From Nonomuraea sp. SYSU D8015 (GTDB lineage Bacteria; Actinomycetota; Actinomycetes; Streptosporangiales; Streptosporangiaceae): a DNA stretch of 64,000 nucleotides. Of the stretch, positions 33,975 to 42,611 are shown piece by piece. The notes under the pieces were generated by a model. That model was not told the DNA's origin and searched no databases. It saw nothing but the letters and a program-made list of their open reading frames with translations. Each line of letters begins with the position of its first letter. Position 1 is the stretch's first letter. The stretch covers positions 744,001 to 808,000 of the forward strand of contig NZ_VJYI01000003.1 in NCBI RefSeq assembly GCF_008065375.1. Direction: 5' to 3'. Position numbers and translations under genes: made by a program.

Positions 33975-35182
33975 CATCAGTCCGGAAAGCGCTGGTCATC
34001 GGCGGCGGCGTGGCCGGTCCCGCGGCGGCGATGGCATTACAGAAGGCCGGCATCGAAGCGGCGGTCTACGAGGCGTACGCCGACCCGGCCGACGACGTCG
34101 GCGTGTTCCTCACCGTCGCCACCAACGGCATCGACGCGTTGCGCACGATCGGCGCGGACAGGGATGTCGTGGCCGCCGGTTTCCCCACCCCTAAGATCAG
34201 CCTGCACAACAGCGGCGGCAAGTATTTGGGCGGCACCAACACCGGCGCGACCCTGCCGGACGGCACCGAGAGCCAGACCATCCGCCGTGCCGTCCTCTAC
34301 CGCATCCTGCAGGACGAGGCCGTCAGGCGGGGCATCCGCATCGAGGGCGGCAAGCGCCTGGTCGCGGCCCAGCGGACCTCCGACGGCGTGCACGCGGTCT
34401 TCGAGGACGGCACCGAGGCCACCGGCGACATCCTCATCGGCGCCGACGGGATCGACTCCACCGTACGCAAGATCATCGACCCCGCCTCCCGGCCGCCGCA
34501 CTACACCGGCCTGATCAACCTCGGCGGTTACACCGACGGAGTCCCGGTCGACACCGAATCGTGCAGCTACAGCATGATGTTCGGCAAGCGCGCCTTCTTC
34601 GGCTACGCCGTCCTGCCCAGCCGCGAAGTGTGGTGGTACGCGAGCCTTCCGCACCCGAAGGAGCCCCAGAAGGGCGAACTCGACGCCGTGGACGGGCTGG
34701 GCTGGCAGCGCAAGCTGATCAGCTTCTTCGAGCACGACTCCGGTCCCGCGGTCGAGCTCATCAAGAAGACCCGCAACCCTGAAAACCTGCGTGCCACGAC
34801 CACCCGGTCCGTGCCCAACCTGGCGACCTGGTACAACGACCGCATGGTCGTCATCGGCGACGCCGCCCACGCTCCCACGCCCACCTCGGGGCAGGGCGCC
34901 TCGCTGTCCATCGAGGACGGCGTGGTCCTGGCGAAGTGCCTACGCGACCTGCCCAGCCCGGAGCGGGCGTTCGCCGCGTTCGAAAAGCTTCGCCGGCCGC
35001 GCGTCGAGAGCATCATCAAGGTCGCCGGCAGCATCAACAACAACAAGGCCCCTGGCCCGCTCGGCGCGGCCATCAGGGACGCGTTCACCCCGATCGTCAT
35101 GAAGCTGATGGCCAACAGCAAGTTCATGATGTCGCAGTACGACTACCACATCGAGTGGGACGAGGCCGTCAAGGCCGCGTGA
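33971..35182 (+). CDS. FAD-dependent aromatic monooxygenase
   Basis: A 403-residue class A flavoprotein monooxygenase. The FAD site GGGVAGPAAAMALQKAG is at the N-terminus, the DG motif reads GADGIDSTVRK, and the GD motif is VVIGDAAHAPTPTSGQGAS. Its C-terminus is short, without the extra thioredoxin-like domain of PgaE-type enzymes, so it resembles TetX/kynurenine-hydroxylase-like proteins. Co-transcribed with padR, it may inactivate a compound (self-resistance or xenobiotic). Whether it belongs to the polyketide cluster, whose first clear gene is 430 bases on, is open. Confidence 0.88.
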   Translation: MTSVRKALVIGGGVAGPAAAMALQKAGIEAAVYEAYADPADDVGVFLTVATNGIDALRTIGADRDVVAAGFPTPKISLHNSGGKYLGGTNTGATLPDGTESQTIRRAVLYRILQDEAVRRGIRIEGGKRLVAAQRTSDGVHAVFEDGTEATGDILIGADGIDSTVRKIIDPASRPPHYTGLINLGGYTDGVPVDTESCSYSMMFGKRAFFGYAVLPSREVWWYASLPHPKEPQKGELDAVDGLGWQRKLISFFEHDSGPAVELIKKTRNPENLRATTTRSVPNLATWYNDRMVVIGDAAHAPTPTSGQGASLSIEDGVVLAKCLRDLPSPERAFAAFEKLRRPRVESIIKVAGSINNNKAPGPLGAAIRDAFTPIVMKLMANSKFMMSQYDYHIEWDEAVKAA

Positions 35183-35490
35183 CCCAGGCTGCCGCGTAGC
35201 CCGGGATCGTCTCCTTCCCACAGGTCCCGGCGTCGAAGTCCGGCCACAGCCGGGCGAGGAACACCATCTCGGCGCAGGCCGACTGCCACAGCAGGAAGTC
35301 GGAGAACCGCCGCTCCCCCGACGACCGCACGAACAGGTCGACCTCGGGGATCTCGGGCTCGTCCAGGTAGCGGGCGAACACCTTCTCGTTGACCTTGCCC
35401 GGCTTGACGCGGCCCGCCGCGAGGTCCGCGGCCGGCTGGTGGCCGGAGGTGGTGACGGCGACCACCCACCATGTCAGCACGTCCCTGTGG
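35169..35490 (-). pseudogene. C-terminal fragment of a cis-prenyltransferase (UppS type)
   Basis: The leftward frame holds VNEKVFARYLDEPEIPEVDL, FVRSSGERRFSDFLLWQSA and EMVFLARLWPDFD, the C-terminal half of undecaprenyl diphosphate synthase with its RSSGE-x-R-x-SxFLLWQ motif. The catalytic N-terminal half (DGNRRWA region) is absent; upstream sequence is unrelated and runs into the adjacent monooxygenase gene. It overlaps the end of the FAD monooxygenase gene by 14 bases. A dead fragment. Confidence 0.7.
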
Positions 35491-35609
35491 AGAGCGGGGC
35501 CGGCCGGCGCGGCGAGTCGGGGCGAGGATCTCCGGGCGGATCGCCCGGCCGCCGCGGCCGAGCCGGCTCCGTAAGCACGTGCTGGTCGTGTCGATCGCGG
35601 AGAGCTCAT

Positions 35610-36743
35610 TCAACTTCTGCCCGTATCGCCGAGCACATGCCGGCGTGTCTGGATCGCCTGGGCGTACAGACCGCTGGTGAAGTCGAAGCGCAGTGCCGTG
35701 TGAGAGGTGGCGCTCAGGACGTCCCGCCAATGGCGCTGCAGTTCGCTCGTGTCCCGCTGAGCCTGGCTGCCCCCCGACTCGAACAGCCGGTTGGCGGCGG
35801 AGCGAATCAACTCGGCCGCGAGTGAGGCGTCACGGGCGTTGCGCACGCCGTCTTCTTGCGTGCAGCCGCCCACGTCGGCCACATCGGTGGCCCGCTCGGT
35901 GATCAGATGCGCCGCGCCGAGCTCCGCGCCGGAGCGGGCCAGTGTCTGCTGAAGCGGCGGCGGGAGACTCGATCCCGATTTGGCGAACATCCAGCCGGTC
36001 CATGCCTGCAGCATCGCTCTGGCGGACCCGAGGGCCGGTGTCGCGAACAACGGGCCGGCCACGGCCGCCAGAGGCGTCCGGTGGCAGACCGCGTCCGAGT
36101 GCTCGCTGTGCCCGTGGAACACCGTGGTGTGCAACACGGCACGGTAATGAGGGACGAAGACGTTCTCCGCCACCGCGGTGTTGCTGCCGGTGCCGCGCAT
36201 GCCCAGGTTGAACCACGTGTTCCGGATCTGGAAGGCGTCGCGGGGCACTGCGAAGAAGGTCGGCGGGCCGTCCGGCAGGGTGGCGCACAGCAGAGCCCAG
36301 TCCGAGAAGTCGACCGCGCTCATGAAGTGCCACTCGCCCGAAAGCCGCCAGCCGCCGGGCACCGCCTCCACGGTGCCCGACGGGACGAGTGCCGCCGCGA
36401 TCGCCGCGTCTGGCCCGTCCTGCCAGATCTCCGCCTGCCCCTCGGCCGGGAGATAGGCCGCCATGCGGCCGGAGGTCGCCAGGATCAGCGCGCACCAGGC
36501 CGCCGAGGCGCACGACTCCCCCACGGTGAGGAGGGCCCGGCGCAGTTCGGTGAACGTCGCCTCCTGCCCGCCGTGCTTCGCGGGGACGAAGTGACGGGCG
36601 AAGCCGGCGTCGAGGATCGCCGTGACGACGTCCTCCGGCAGGCGTCTTTCCTCCTCCGCTTCAGCGGCCCGCTCACCGGCGAGCTTGGCGACTGCGGCCG
36701 CTGCTTCGAGCAACCCCGTTTCGATGGCTGATTGATTGGTCAT
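35610..36743 (-). CDS. Acyl-CoA-dehydrogenase-like (group D) flavin monooxygenase
   Basis: A 377-residue protein of the acyl-CoA dehydrogenase fold used by two-component flavin hydroxylases such as HsaA and ActVA-ORF5: GFARHFVPAKHGGQEATF, WHFMSAVDFSDWALLCA, FNLGMRGTGSNTAVAENVFVP. It would use reduced flavin and O2 to hydroxylate the polyketide; the flavin reductase encoded at 60374 is the obvious partner. It lies 12 bases after the acyltransferase gene, in one leftward transcript behind a SARP box. A role as dehydrogenase is less likely in this setting. Confidence 0.82.
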   Translation of the reverse strand: MTNQSAIETGLLEAAAAVAKLAGERAAEAEEERRLPEDVVTAILDAGFARHFVPAKHGGQEATFTELRRALLTVGESCASAAWCALILATSGRMAAYLPAEGQAEIWQDGPDAAIAAALVPSGTVEAVPGGWRLSGEWHFMSAVDFSDWALLCATLPDGPPTFFAVPRDAFQIRNTWFNLGMRGTGSNTAVAENVFVPHYRAVLHTTVFHGHSEHSDAVCHRTPLAAVAGPLFATPALGSARAMLQAWTGWMFAKSGSSLPPPLQQTLARSGAELGAAHLITERATDVADVGGCTQEDGVRNARDASLAAELIRSAANRLFESGGSQAQRDTSELQRHWRDVLSATSHTALRFDFTSGLYAQAIQTRRHVLGDTGRS

Positions 36744-36755
36744 GTTCTCTCTCCT

Positions 36756-37685
36756 TCAGGTGGAGGCCATCATGGTGAATGCGTCCGGCCCGAGCGCGAT
36801 CACGTCGCTGCCGCCCTCGCCGACCGCGTGGTGCCGTCTGGCCAGGGGCGCGAGCTGGGTGAGGCAGGCCTCGACGAGGGTGTACTGACCCTCGGTGAGC
36901 AGGCCGTCGAGCGCGGGCCAGAACAGCACCGGCTCCGCGAGTTGCATGGCCCAGAACGAGGGCGTCACAGCTTCCTCGGCCGTCACCCACCGTCCGGTCC
37001 GGCAGGAGCGCACGGGGATGGCCGGGGGCCGCAGGCGTATGTTCTCCAGACAACGTCGAAGCGCCTCGGCGGCGGGCAGCAGCACGGGACTGTGAAAGGG
37101 CTGGAGCGCGCGTACTCTGCGGCACATGAGGCCCTTGCCACGCAGCGTTTCCTCGGCTGCGGTCAGCTCGGGCTCCGGGCCGGACACGATGCACTGTCGC
37201 GGCGCGTTCCAGGCACCGATCACGACGTCTCCGCCGAGATGGGGCGCGAGATCGTCGGGCGAGGCGGCGACGGCGAGCATGCCGCCGGGAGGCATCAGCC
37301 TCGCCGCGTCCGCCCGGCGGCACATCAGCTCGGCGCCGTCGGCCAGGCTGAACACCCCGGCGAGCGCCGCGGCCGCCAGCTCCCCCGCGCTGTGCCCGAG
37401 CAGCGCGTGCGGCCATACCCCGCAGTCGGCCAACGCGCGGCCGATCGCGTAGTCCACCGCGAACAGCAAGGGCTGGGCACGGGTGACGTCGTCGATCGGC
37501 ACCCGTGGCGCGTCGGCCAGCCAGTCGTCACGCAGCTCGGCGCCGCGGGCTCCGCAGGCGTCGAAGAACTCCTCCATCGCCGAGGTGAAGGCCGGCTGGG
37601 TGCCGTACAGATCGGCGGCCATGCGCGGGAACTGCGCGCCCTGGCCGGGCAGAAGCAACGCTACGCGCTGCCTGATCTCTCGCAT
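36756..37685 (-). CDS. Discrete acyltransferase (malonyl-CoA:ACP-type) of the PKS cluster
   Basis: A 309-residue AT-fold protein. LLPGQGAQFPRM is the N-terminal motif, GHSAGELAAAAL carries catalytic Ser99, and QPFHSPVL carries the catalytic His. Primary metabolism usually supplies malonyltransferase to type II systems, so a cluster copy next to KSIII and a second ACP suggests starter-unit handling, as ZhuC does in R1128 (transfer or editing of acyl-ACP). The SARP box ends only 21 bases before the start, so the transcript may be nearly leaderless. Confidence 0.85.
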   Translation of the reverse strand: MREIRQRVALLLPGQGAQFPRMAADLYGTQPAFTSAMEEFFDACGARGAELRDDWLADAPRVPIDDVTRAQPLLFAVDYAIGRALADCGVWPHALLGHSAGELAAAALAGVFSLADGAELMCRRADAARLMPPGGMLAVAASPDDLAPHLGGDVVIGAWNAPRQCIVSGPEPELTAAEETLRGKGLMCRRVRALQPFHSPVLLPAAEALRRCLENIRLRPPAIPVRSCRTGRWVTAEEAVTPSFWAMQLAEPVLFWPALDGLLTEGQYTLVEACLTQLAPLARRHHAVGEGGSDVIALGPDAFTMMAST

Positions 37686-37705
37686 GCGGCCACTTTGCGC
37701 GGCCG

Positions 37706-37734
37706 CCCTCGAGCAAGGCTCGAGCCGGACTCGA
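37706..37734 (-). promoter_or_regulatory. SARP box before the acyltransferase/monooxygenase operon
   Basis: On the minus strand three heptamers TCGAGTC, TCGAGCC and TCGAGGG repeat at exactly 11 bp (plus-strand positions 37728-37734, 37717-37723, 37706-37712). This is the direct-repeat layout bound by DnrI/ActII-ORF4-type regulators. Confidence 0.85.
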
Positions 37735-37821
37735 TAGTTGATGACAGTGCGATGTGCGGGCCGTAACAGAGCGGCCTGACAGGGTGGAACTGGAGCGTCT
37801 CAAGGGAGGGAGTTCTTTCGG

Positions 37822-38517
37822 ATGGGGGCCTCGGACGCGACAGAAGGCATCGGCGTCGTTCTCGGCGTGGACCATGTGATCTTCAGGGAATGCCTCAGGG
37901 ATTGGATCGGCCGGACCCACGGGATAACCGTGGTGGGGGAAGCGCGCTCACCGGCCGACGTGCTGCAGATGGCCGCAGATGTGCGGCCGGACGTGCTGGT
38001 GCTCAGCGCAAGCAGTGACAGGTCGTCGGCGGAGCTGTACGTCGTGAGGGAGTTACGGCGGCAGTTGCCCGATATGAAGATCGTGGTCCTGTCCTTGAGA
38101 CATGACGCCGCTGTGGAGGAGTTGCTCGACCACGGCGCGCATTGGTGTCTCCAGGCGACGAGCACCCGGGCCGATCTGGTGCTGGCTCTGCGCAACGTCG
38201 TTCACATGGGCGACGACCCGCCACCGCGGCGCCGTCAGCCTCAGCGGCAGGAGGGAGACGAGCCTGAAGGCCGGCCACACTGGCCGGCCTGCCTTTCCCC
38301 ACGTGAGGAGGAAGTGCTGGAGCTGGTCTCCCTGGCGTTGAGCAATGCGCAGATCGGCGCGCGGCTGTCCATCACCGAGGGGACGGTGAAGCGGCATCTG
38401 CGCAACATCTACGGCAAGCTCGGCGCCGTGTCACGCATCGATGCGGTCAACAAGGCAGCACGCCTCTCTCTCCTGCGGACGTTCCCAGGGAAGGCGCACT
38501 GCCTCGGCGTACGTTGA
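37822..38517 (+). CDS. LuxR/NarL-type regulator with a degenerate receiver
   Basis: A 231-residue response-regulator-like protein. The receiver lacks the phospho-acceptor: Ser62 stands where Asp is expected (PDVLVLSAS), the acidic pair is reduced to one Asp (GVDH), and the conserved Lys is missing (HWCLQATS). The C-terminal LuxR helix-turn-helix is intact (LSPREEEVLELVSLALSNAQIG, EGTVKRHLRNIYGKL). It is therefore probably controlled by ligand or protein contact rather than phosphorylation, as in JadR1-like atypical regulators. It is divergent from the acyltransferase operon and next to the SARP gene. Confidence 0.87.
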   Translation: MGASDATEGIGVVLGVDHVIFRECLRDWIGRTHGITVVGEARSPADVLQMAADVRPDVLVLSASSDRSSAELYVVRELRRQLPDMKIVVLSLRHDAAVEELLDHGAHWCLQATSTRADLVLALRNVVHMGDDPPPRRRQPQRQEGDEPEGRPHWPACLSPREEEVLELVSLALSNAQIGARLSITEGTVKRHLRNIYGKLGAVSRIDAVNKAARLSLLRTFPGKAHCLGVR

Positions 38518-38533
38518 GGCGGCGGAGATCGGG

Positions 38534-39316
38534 TCAGGCGGGGACGGCCAGAGCGCTCCTGCCCTGGAGCACCTCACGGTGGAGACGCTGGACCGCGGGC
38601 GAGGGATCCAGGCCCAGCTCGCGGGAGAGGATCTCGCGGAGATCCTGGTAGGCGGTCAGCGCCTCACCGCGCCGCCCCGCCTGGCTGAGCACGGTGATGA
38701 GCTGGGCATGCAGCCATTCGTGCAGCGGATTCTCCGCGATCAGGCTCCTGAGCTCGCCGATCAGCTCGCGATGCCGTCCCAGGTGTATGTCGGCCTCGAT
38801 GCGCAACTCAAGGGCGTGCATGCGGCGCTCGGCCAAATGGACGACGTGAGAGCGGAGAAGGGGACCCTGCGTGACGTTGGCCAGAGGCGGCCCCTGCCAG
38901 AGGTTGAGGGCCTCCCGCAGATTGTTCGAAGCCGCCTCGTGCTGACCCCGGCGCAGGAAGCCGTCCGCCTGGGCGACCAGATGGTCGAACCGGTCCTGGT
39001 CCAGTTGGTCCTGGTCGATGAGGATGGTGTAGCCGAAAGGCTTGGTCAGTAACAACTCGCGGCCCGACCCGATGAGCTTCTCTCGCTGGATCAGGTTGCG
39101 CAAGTGGTAAATGTAGGTCTGTGTGGTGGTGAGCGCGCTCTTCGGCGGGTTGCCGCCCCAAAGTTCTTGGACGATGGAATCGACCAGCACCAGTCGATTG
39201 GCGGAAACCAGCAGCAGGGCGAGCAGCTGACGCACTTTCGGCGCACTCGGCGTGCAGGCCCTGCCGCCGTGCACCACCTCCATCGGCCCCAGCACACTGA
39301 ATCTCGTCTTGGTCAT
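38534..39316 (-). CDS. SARP-family pathway activator
   Basis: A 260-residue Streptomyces antibiotic regulatory protein. The N-terminal OmpR-like winged helix reads FSVLGPMEVVHGGRA, KVRQLLALLL, then TTTQTYIYHLR; the rest is a bacterial transcriptional activation domain (BTAD) with AERRMHALELRIEADIHLG and ELGLDPSPAVQRLHREVL. ATG 39316 follows GGGGAGACGAG. SARPs bind 11-bp-spaced TCGAG repeats and recruit RNA polymerase; three such sites occur in this cluster (37706, 43448, 59272), so this is the likely direct activator. Confidence 0.93.
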   Translation of the reverse strand: MTKTRFSVLGPMEVVHGGRACTPSAPKVRQLLALLLVSANRLVLVDSIVQELWGGNPPKSALTTTQTYIYHLRNLIQREKLIGSGRELLLTKPFGYTILIDQDQLDQDRFDHLVAQADGFLRRGQHEAASNNLREALNLWQGPPLANVTQGPLLRSHVVHLAERRMHALELRIEADIHLGRHRELIGELRSLIAENPLHEWLHAQLITVLSQAGRRGEALTAYQDLREILSRELGLDPSPAVQRLHREVLQGRSALAVPA

Positions 39317-39662
39317 CTCGTCTCCCCGTGAGTAGGCGGAACGCGACATCCGGCGGCCGTAGTGCTGCAATCCTCACGGAGAATATAACAACGCGGAAGA
39401 TGCGCGGAATGTCATGCCTCTAAAGAGGTAGCGCCGCCGATCAGAAGCCCGGCCCGCCAAGGGCGAATAACACGCCGAGCCCACGTTAAATCCAGATGTC
39501 TTCGCAGCTGACATGGATAGCCCACGGGTAAATGGTTTAAGATCCAACTGCTTAGAACCCTATCAATGGGAGCGTTAAAGTGGATCGTACGACACAGACA
39601 GTATTTGCCGGGTACTGCAATTGCAGTAGGCCGATTGGCTTGACGGCCGTTATTGTGGCGAC
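39317..39662. other. Divergent promoter region between SARP and histidine kinase genes
   Basis: About 345 bases, clearly more AT-rich than the surroundings (for instance around 39520-39610), as expected for promoters. I see no coding frame with support, no TCGAG repeats and no strong hairpin. Confidence 0.5.
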
Positions 39663-40871
39663 GTGAGTCCGCGTCACATTTGGCGCCGTATTGTTCGCCT
39701 TCCCCCGCTCGTCGTCGACGTCCTCGCCGGGGCCGCCGTGGCCGCCCTGGCTCTGCTCCTGCCTCCGCTCGAGGGCTCGGTGTCCGAGGAGGGACCGCTG
39801 CTGGTCTTGGCGGCGTTGCTGGGAGTCTCCGTCGCCATCAGACGGCCGCTCCCACTCCCGGCCCTGCTTCTGGCCCTCGCGGTCACCACGTTGGCCGACC
39901 CGCTCAACATCATGGAGCCGACCATGACCGCGGTCGTGCTCACCGCCTACACCGTCGGCGCCGTGAGCGAGCGGCGGACCGCGGTCACCGTGGCGATCGC
40001 GGGCGCGATCCTCCTCGTCGCCGGATACTCCATCATCGAGTCGGTGTTCGCGCTGGAGTCGCAGAGCGGGCCCATGCCGTTCATCGCCGCGGCGCTGGCG
40101 GGAATCGCCGTCGGTCAGGCGACCACGACGCGACGGCAACTGGTCGTGGCGCTGGAGGAGCGGGCCCGGCGTGCCGAGCTGGCGCTGGAGGAGGAGGCGC
40201 GGCGCCGGGTCGTCGAGGAGCGCATGCACATCGCACGAGAGGTCCACGACCTGGTCGCCCACCACATCTCCGTCGTGAACGTGCAAGCCGGTGTCGCCGC
40301 CCACCTCCTGCGAGGGCAGCCGGACGCGGCCGAAGAGGCGCTGGTCGAGGTCAGGAGGGCCAGCCGTACCGTGCTCAATGAGCTCAGCGCGGTCCTTGAC
40401 GTGCTGCGGGGCTCGGGCGACGCGCAGGCTCCGCTCGAGCCGTTGCCGGGGCTGGCCGACCTTGACCGCCTCTTCGACTCCTTCGCCGGCACCGGGCTGC
40501 GGGTGGACAGGACCGTCTCGGGTGTGCCGCACACGCTCCCGCCGGCCGTCGACTTGTGTGCCTACCGGACATTCCAGGAATCGCTCACCAACGCCCGCAA
40601 GTACGGGCGCGGGCTCGTCCGTGTGGCGATGACCTTCACGGATGAGGAGCTGATCATCGATGTGCGCAACGAGTGCGCCGAGGCGGGCGGAGGCGACGAC
40701 ACGGGCTCGGGGCACGGATTGATCGGAATGCGGGAGCGTGTCGCGTCGGTGGGCGGCGTCCTCAGCGTGGGGCCGACGCGTACCGGGGAGTTCGCCGTGC
40801 GGGCGCGGCTGCCGTTGGCGGGAAGCCATGTCACAGACAGGAGCCATGATGATCCGAGTATTGCTCGCTGA
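39663..40871 (+). CDS. Sensor histidine kinase (NarL/HisKA_3 type)
   Basis: A 402-residue membrane kinase. Four to six hydrophobic segments fill residues 15-165; a helical linker rich in Arg/Glu follows, then the HisKA_3 box REVHDLVAHHISVVNVQAG with phospho-accepting His195, and the ATPase motifs FQESLTNARKYG and GHGLIGMRERV. The response regulator gene overlaps its end, and two ABC-transporter genes follow. The unit looks like an antibiotic-sensing module that switches on export. The ligand is unknown. Confidence 0.92.
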   Translation: MSPRHIWRRIVRLPPLVVDVLAGAAVAALALLLPPLEGSVSEEGPLLVLAALLGVSVAIRRPLPLPALLLALAVTTLADPLNIMEPTMTAVVLTAYTVGAVSERRTAVTVAIAGAILLVAGYSIIESVFALESQSGPMPFIAAALAGIAVGQATTTRRQLVVALEERARRAELALEEEARRRVVEERMHIAREVHDLVAHHISVVNVQAGVAAHLLRGQPDAAEEALVEVRRASRTVLNELSAVLDVLRGSGDAQAPLEPLPGLADLDRLFDSFAGTGLRVDRTVSGVPHTLPPAVDLCAYRTFQESLTNARKYGRGLVRVAMTFTDEELIIDVRNECAEAGGGDDTGSGHGLIGMRERVASVGGVLSVGPTRTGEFAVRARLPLAGSHVTDRSHDDPSIAR

Positions 40872-41517
40872 CGACCAGACCCTGATCCGCAAGGGCTTCC
40901 GCTCGCTCATCGAGTCCGCGGCCGACCTGTGCGTGGTCGGCGAGGCCCATACCGGGGTGGAGGCCGTGAAGCTGGCCCGCGAAACCCGCGCGGACGTCGT
41001 CCTCATGGACATCCGGATGCCGGAGATGGACGGGCTGGCGGCGACCAAGGAGATCACCGCCGACGAAGACCTCGCCGGGGTCCGCATCCTGGTGCTGACC
41101 ACGTTCGAGATCGACGAGTACGTCTTCCAGGCCCTTCGCGCAGGTGCGAGCGGCTTCCTCGGCAAGAGCGTGGAGCCGGGGGATCTGCTGGACGCGATCC
41201 GCGTCGTGGCCGCCGGCGACGCCCTGCTGTCGCCGAAGGCGACCAAGGGATTGATCGCCCGGTTCCTCAACCAGCCGGTCAAAGCCGATATCGCGGTCAC
41301 CGACCTCCTGAAGGTGCTCACCGACCGGGAGCTTGAGATCGTCGCGCACGTGGCCACCGGGCGGTCCAACGACGAGATCGCCGAGGAGCTGTGCGTGTCG
41401 CCGTACACGGTGAAGACCCATGTCAACCGGGCCATGATGAAGCTGGGCGCCAGGGACAGAGCCCAGCTCGTCGTCATCGCCTACCAGACGGGGCTCGTCA
41501 CTCTGCCCGGCGGCTAG
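40846..41517 (+). CDS. Response regulator, NarL/LuxR type
   Basis: Partner of the adjacent kinase. The receiver is complete: LLADDQ acidic pair, VLMDIRMPEMDG with Asp54 (counting from ATG 40849), LTTFEIDEYVF and the Lys in GFLGKS. The C-terminal LuxR domain reads LTDRELEIVAHVATGRSND and VKTHVNRAMMKLGARD. The start lies inside the end of the kinase gene (ATG 40846 or 40849 after GGAG). Likely target is the ABC transporter pair 160 bases downstream. Confidence 0.93.
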   Translation: MMIRVLLADDQTLIRKGFRSLIESAADLCVVGEAHTGVEAVKLARETRADVVLMDIRMPEMDGLAATKEITADEDLAGVRILVLTTFEIDEYVFQALRAGASGFLGKSVEPGDLLDAIRVVAAGDALLSPKATKGLIARFLNQPVKADIAVTDLLKVLTDRELEIVAHVATGRSNDEIAEELCVSPYTVKTHVNRAMMKLGARDRAQLVVIAYQTGLVTLPGG

Positions 41518-41678
41518 TGCGCCGCCCAGCAGGCCCAGGAGGCCCTGTGGGAGATCCCTTGACTCATGCGGTCAGGATCACAGGCGAGGCATCCGCGCGG
41601 CGTCGTGCGGAGGCAGGCTCTCGCGGATACTGCGTATGGACGACGCCGACGAGATCCCGGCTCCTGCATGGTGAAACC

Positions 41679-42611
41679 ATGATTGAAGTCACCAACCTCA
41701 AGAAGCGGTATGGGGACACGCTGGCCGTCGACTCCCTGACATTCACTGTCAGGCCGGGGATCGTCACGGGGTTCCTGGGTCCGAACGGCTCCGGCAAGTC
41801 CACCACCATGCGGCTCATCCTCGGCCTGGACGAGCCCACGGAGGGCGTCGCGCTGATCAACGGACGCCGCGCCCGCGAACACCCGGCACCGCTGCGTGAG
41901 ATCGGCGCCCTTCTGGAGGCCAAGGCCGCCCACCCGGGCAGATCGGCGTTCAACCACCTGCTGTGCCTTGCCGCGACCAACGGGATCGCCAAGCGACGCG
42001 TCCACCATGTCCTGGAGTTGGTGGGACTGCAGGACGTCGCCCGTCAGCGAGCGGGCACCTTCTCCCTGGGCATGTCGCAACGGCTGGGCATCGCCTCGGC
42101 GCTGCTGGGCGACCCCTCGACCGTCGTGCTGGACGAACCCGTCAACGGCCTGGACCCCGAGGGCATCGTCTGGATCCGCGAACTGCTCAAGGGCCTGGCG
42201 GCGGAGGGACGTACCGTCTTCCTGTCCTCACACCTGATGAGCGAACTGGCGGAGACCGCGGAACACGTCATCGTGATCGGCCAGGGCAGGCTGATCGCCG
42301 ACGAGCCCGTGGACACACTGATCAGGTCGGTGTCGGAGACGCGGCTGCGAGTCCTCGTGCGCACCCCCGATCCGGTCCGGCTCTGCAACCTGATCCAGCG
42401 CGCGGGTGTGACGATCACCCGCAGACACGACGGCGACGTGCTGGAGATCGAGGGCGTGCCCGCCGCGAAGATCGGTGACGAGGCCGCGCTCAACGGCATC
42501 CCCCTGCACGAGCTGAGGACCGAACAGGCGTCACTCGAGGAGGCGTTCATGCAGCTCACCAGCGGTGCGGTGGAGTTCCGCACTCCGCTCACCGTGGGGC
42601 GGGCCTCGTGA
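41679..42611 (+). CDS. ABC transporter ATP-binding protein (drug-export type)
   Basis: A 310-residue ATPase of the BcrA/CcmA-like exporter class: Walker A GPNGSGKST, signature FSLGMSQRLGIA, Walker B TVVLDEPVNGLDPEG, H-loop SSHLMSE, and a C-terminal extension of about 90 residues. ATG 41679 gives the family start MIEVTNLKKRYGD. Its stop overlaps the permease GTG start. It is downstream of the two-component genes in the same direction, the arrangement seen for bacitracin-type self-protection systems. Confidence 0.9.
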   Translation: MIEVTNLKKRYGDTLAVDSLTFTVRPGIVTGFLGPNGSGKSTTMRLILGLDEPTEGVALINGRRAREHPAPLREIGALLEAKAAHPGRSAFNHLLCLAATNGIAKRRVHHVLELVGLQDVARQRAGTFSLGMSQRLGIASALLGDPSTVVLDEPVNGLDPEGIVWIRELLKGLAAEGRTVFLSSHLMSELAETAEHVIVIGQGRLIADEPVDTLIRSVSETRLRVLVRTPDPVRLCNLIQRAGVTITRRHDGDVLEIEGVPAAKIGDEAALNGIPLHELRTEQASLEEAFMQLTSGAVEFRTPLTVGRAS

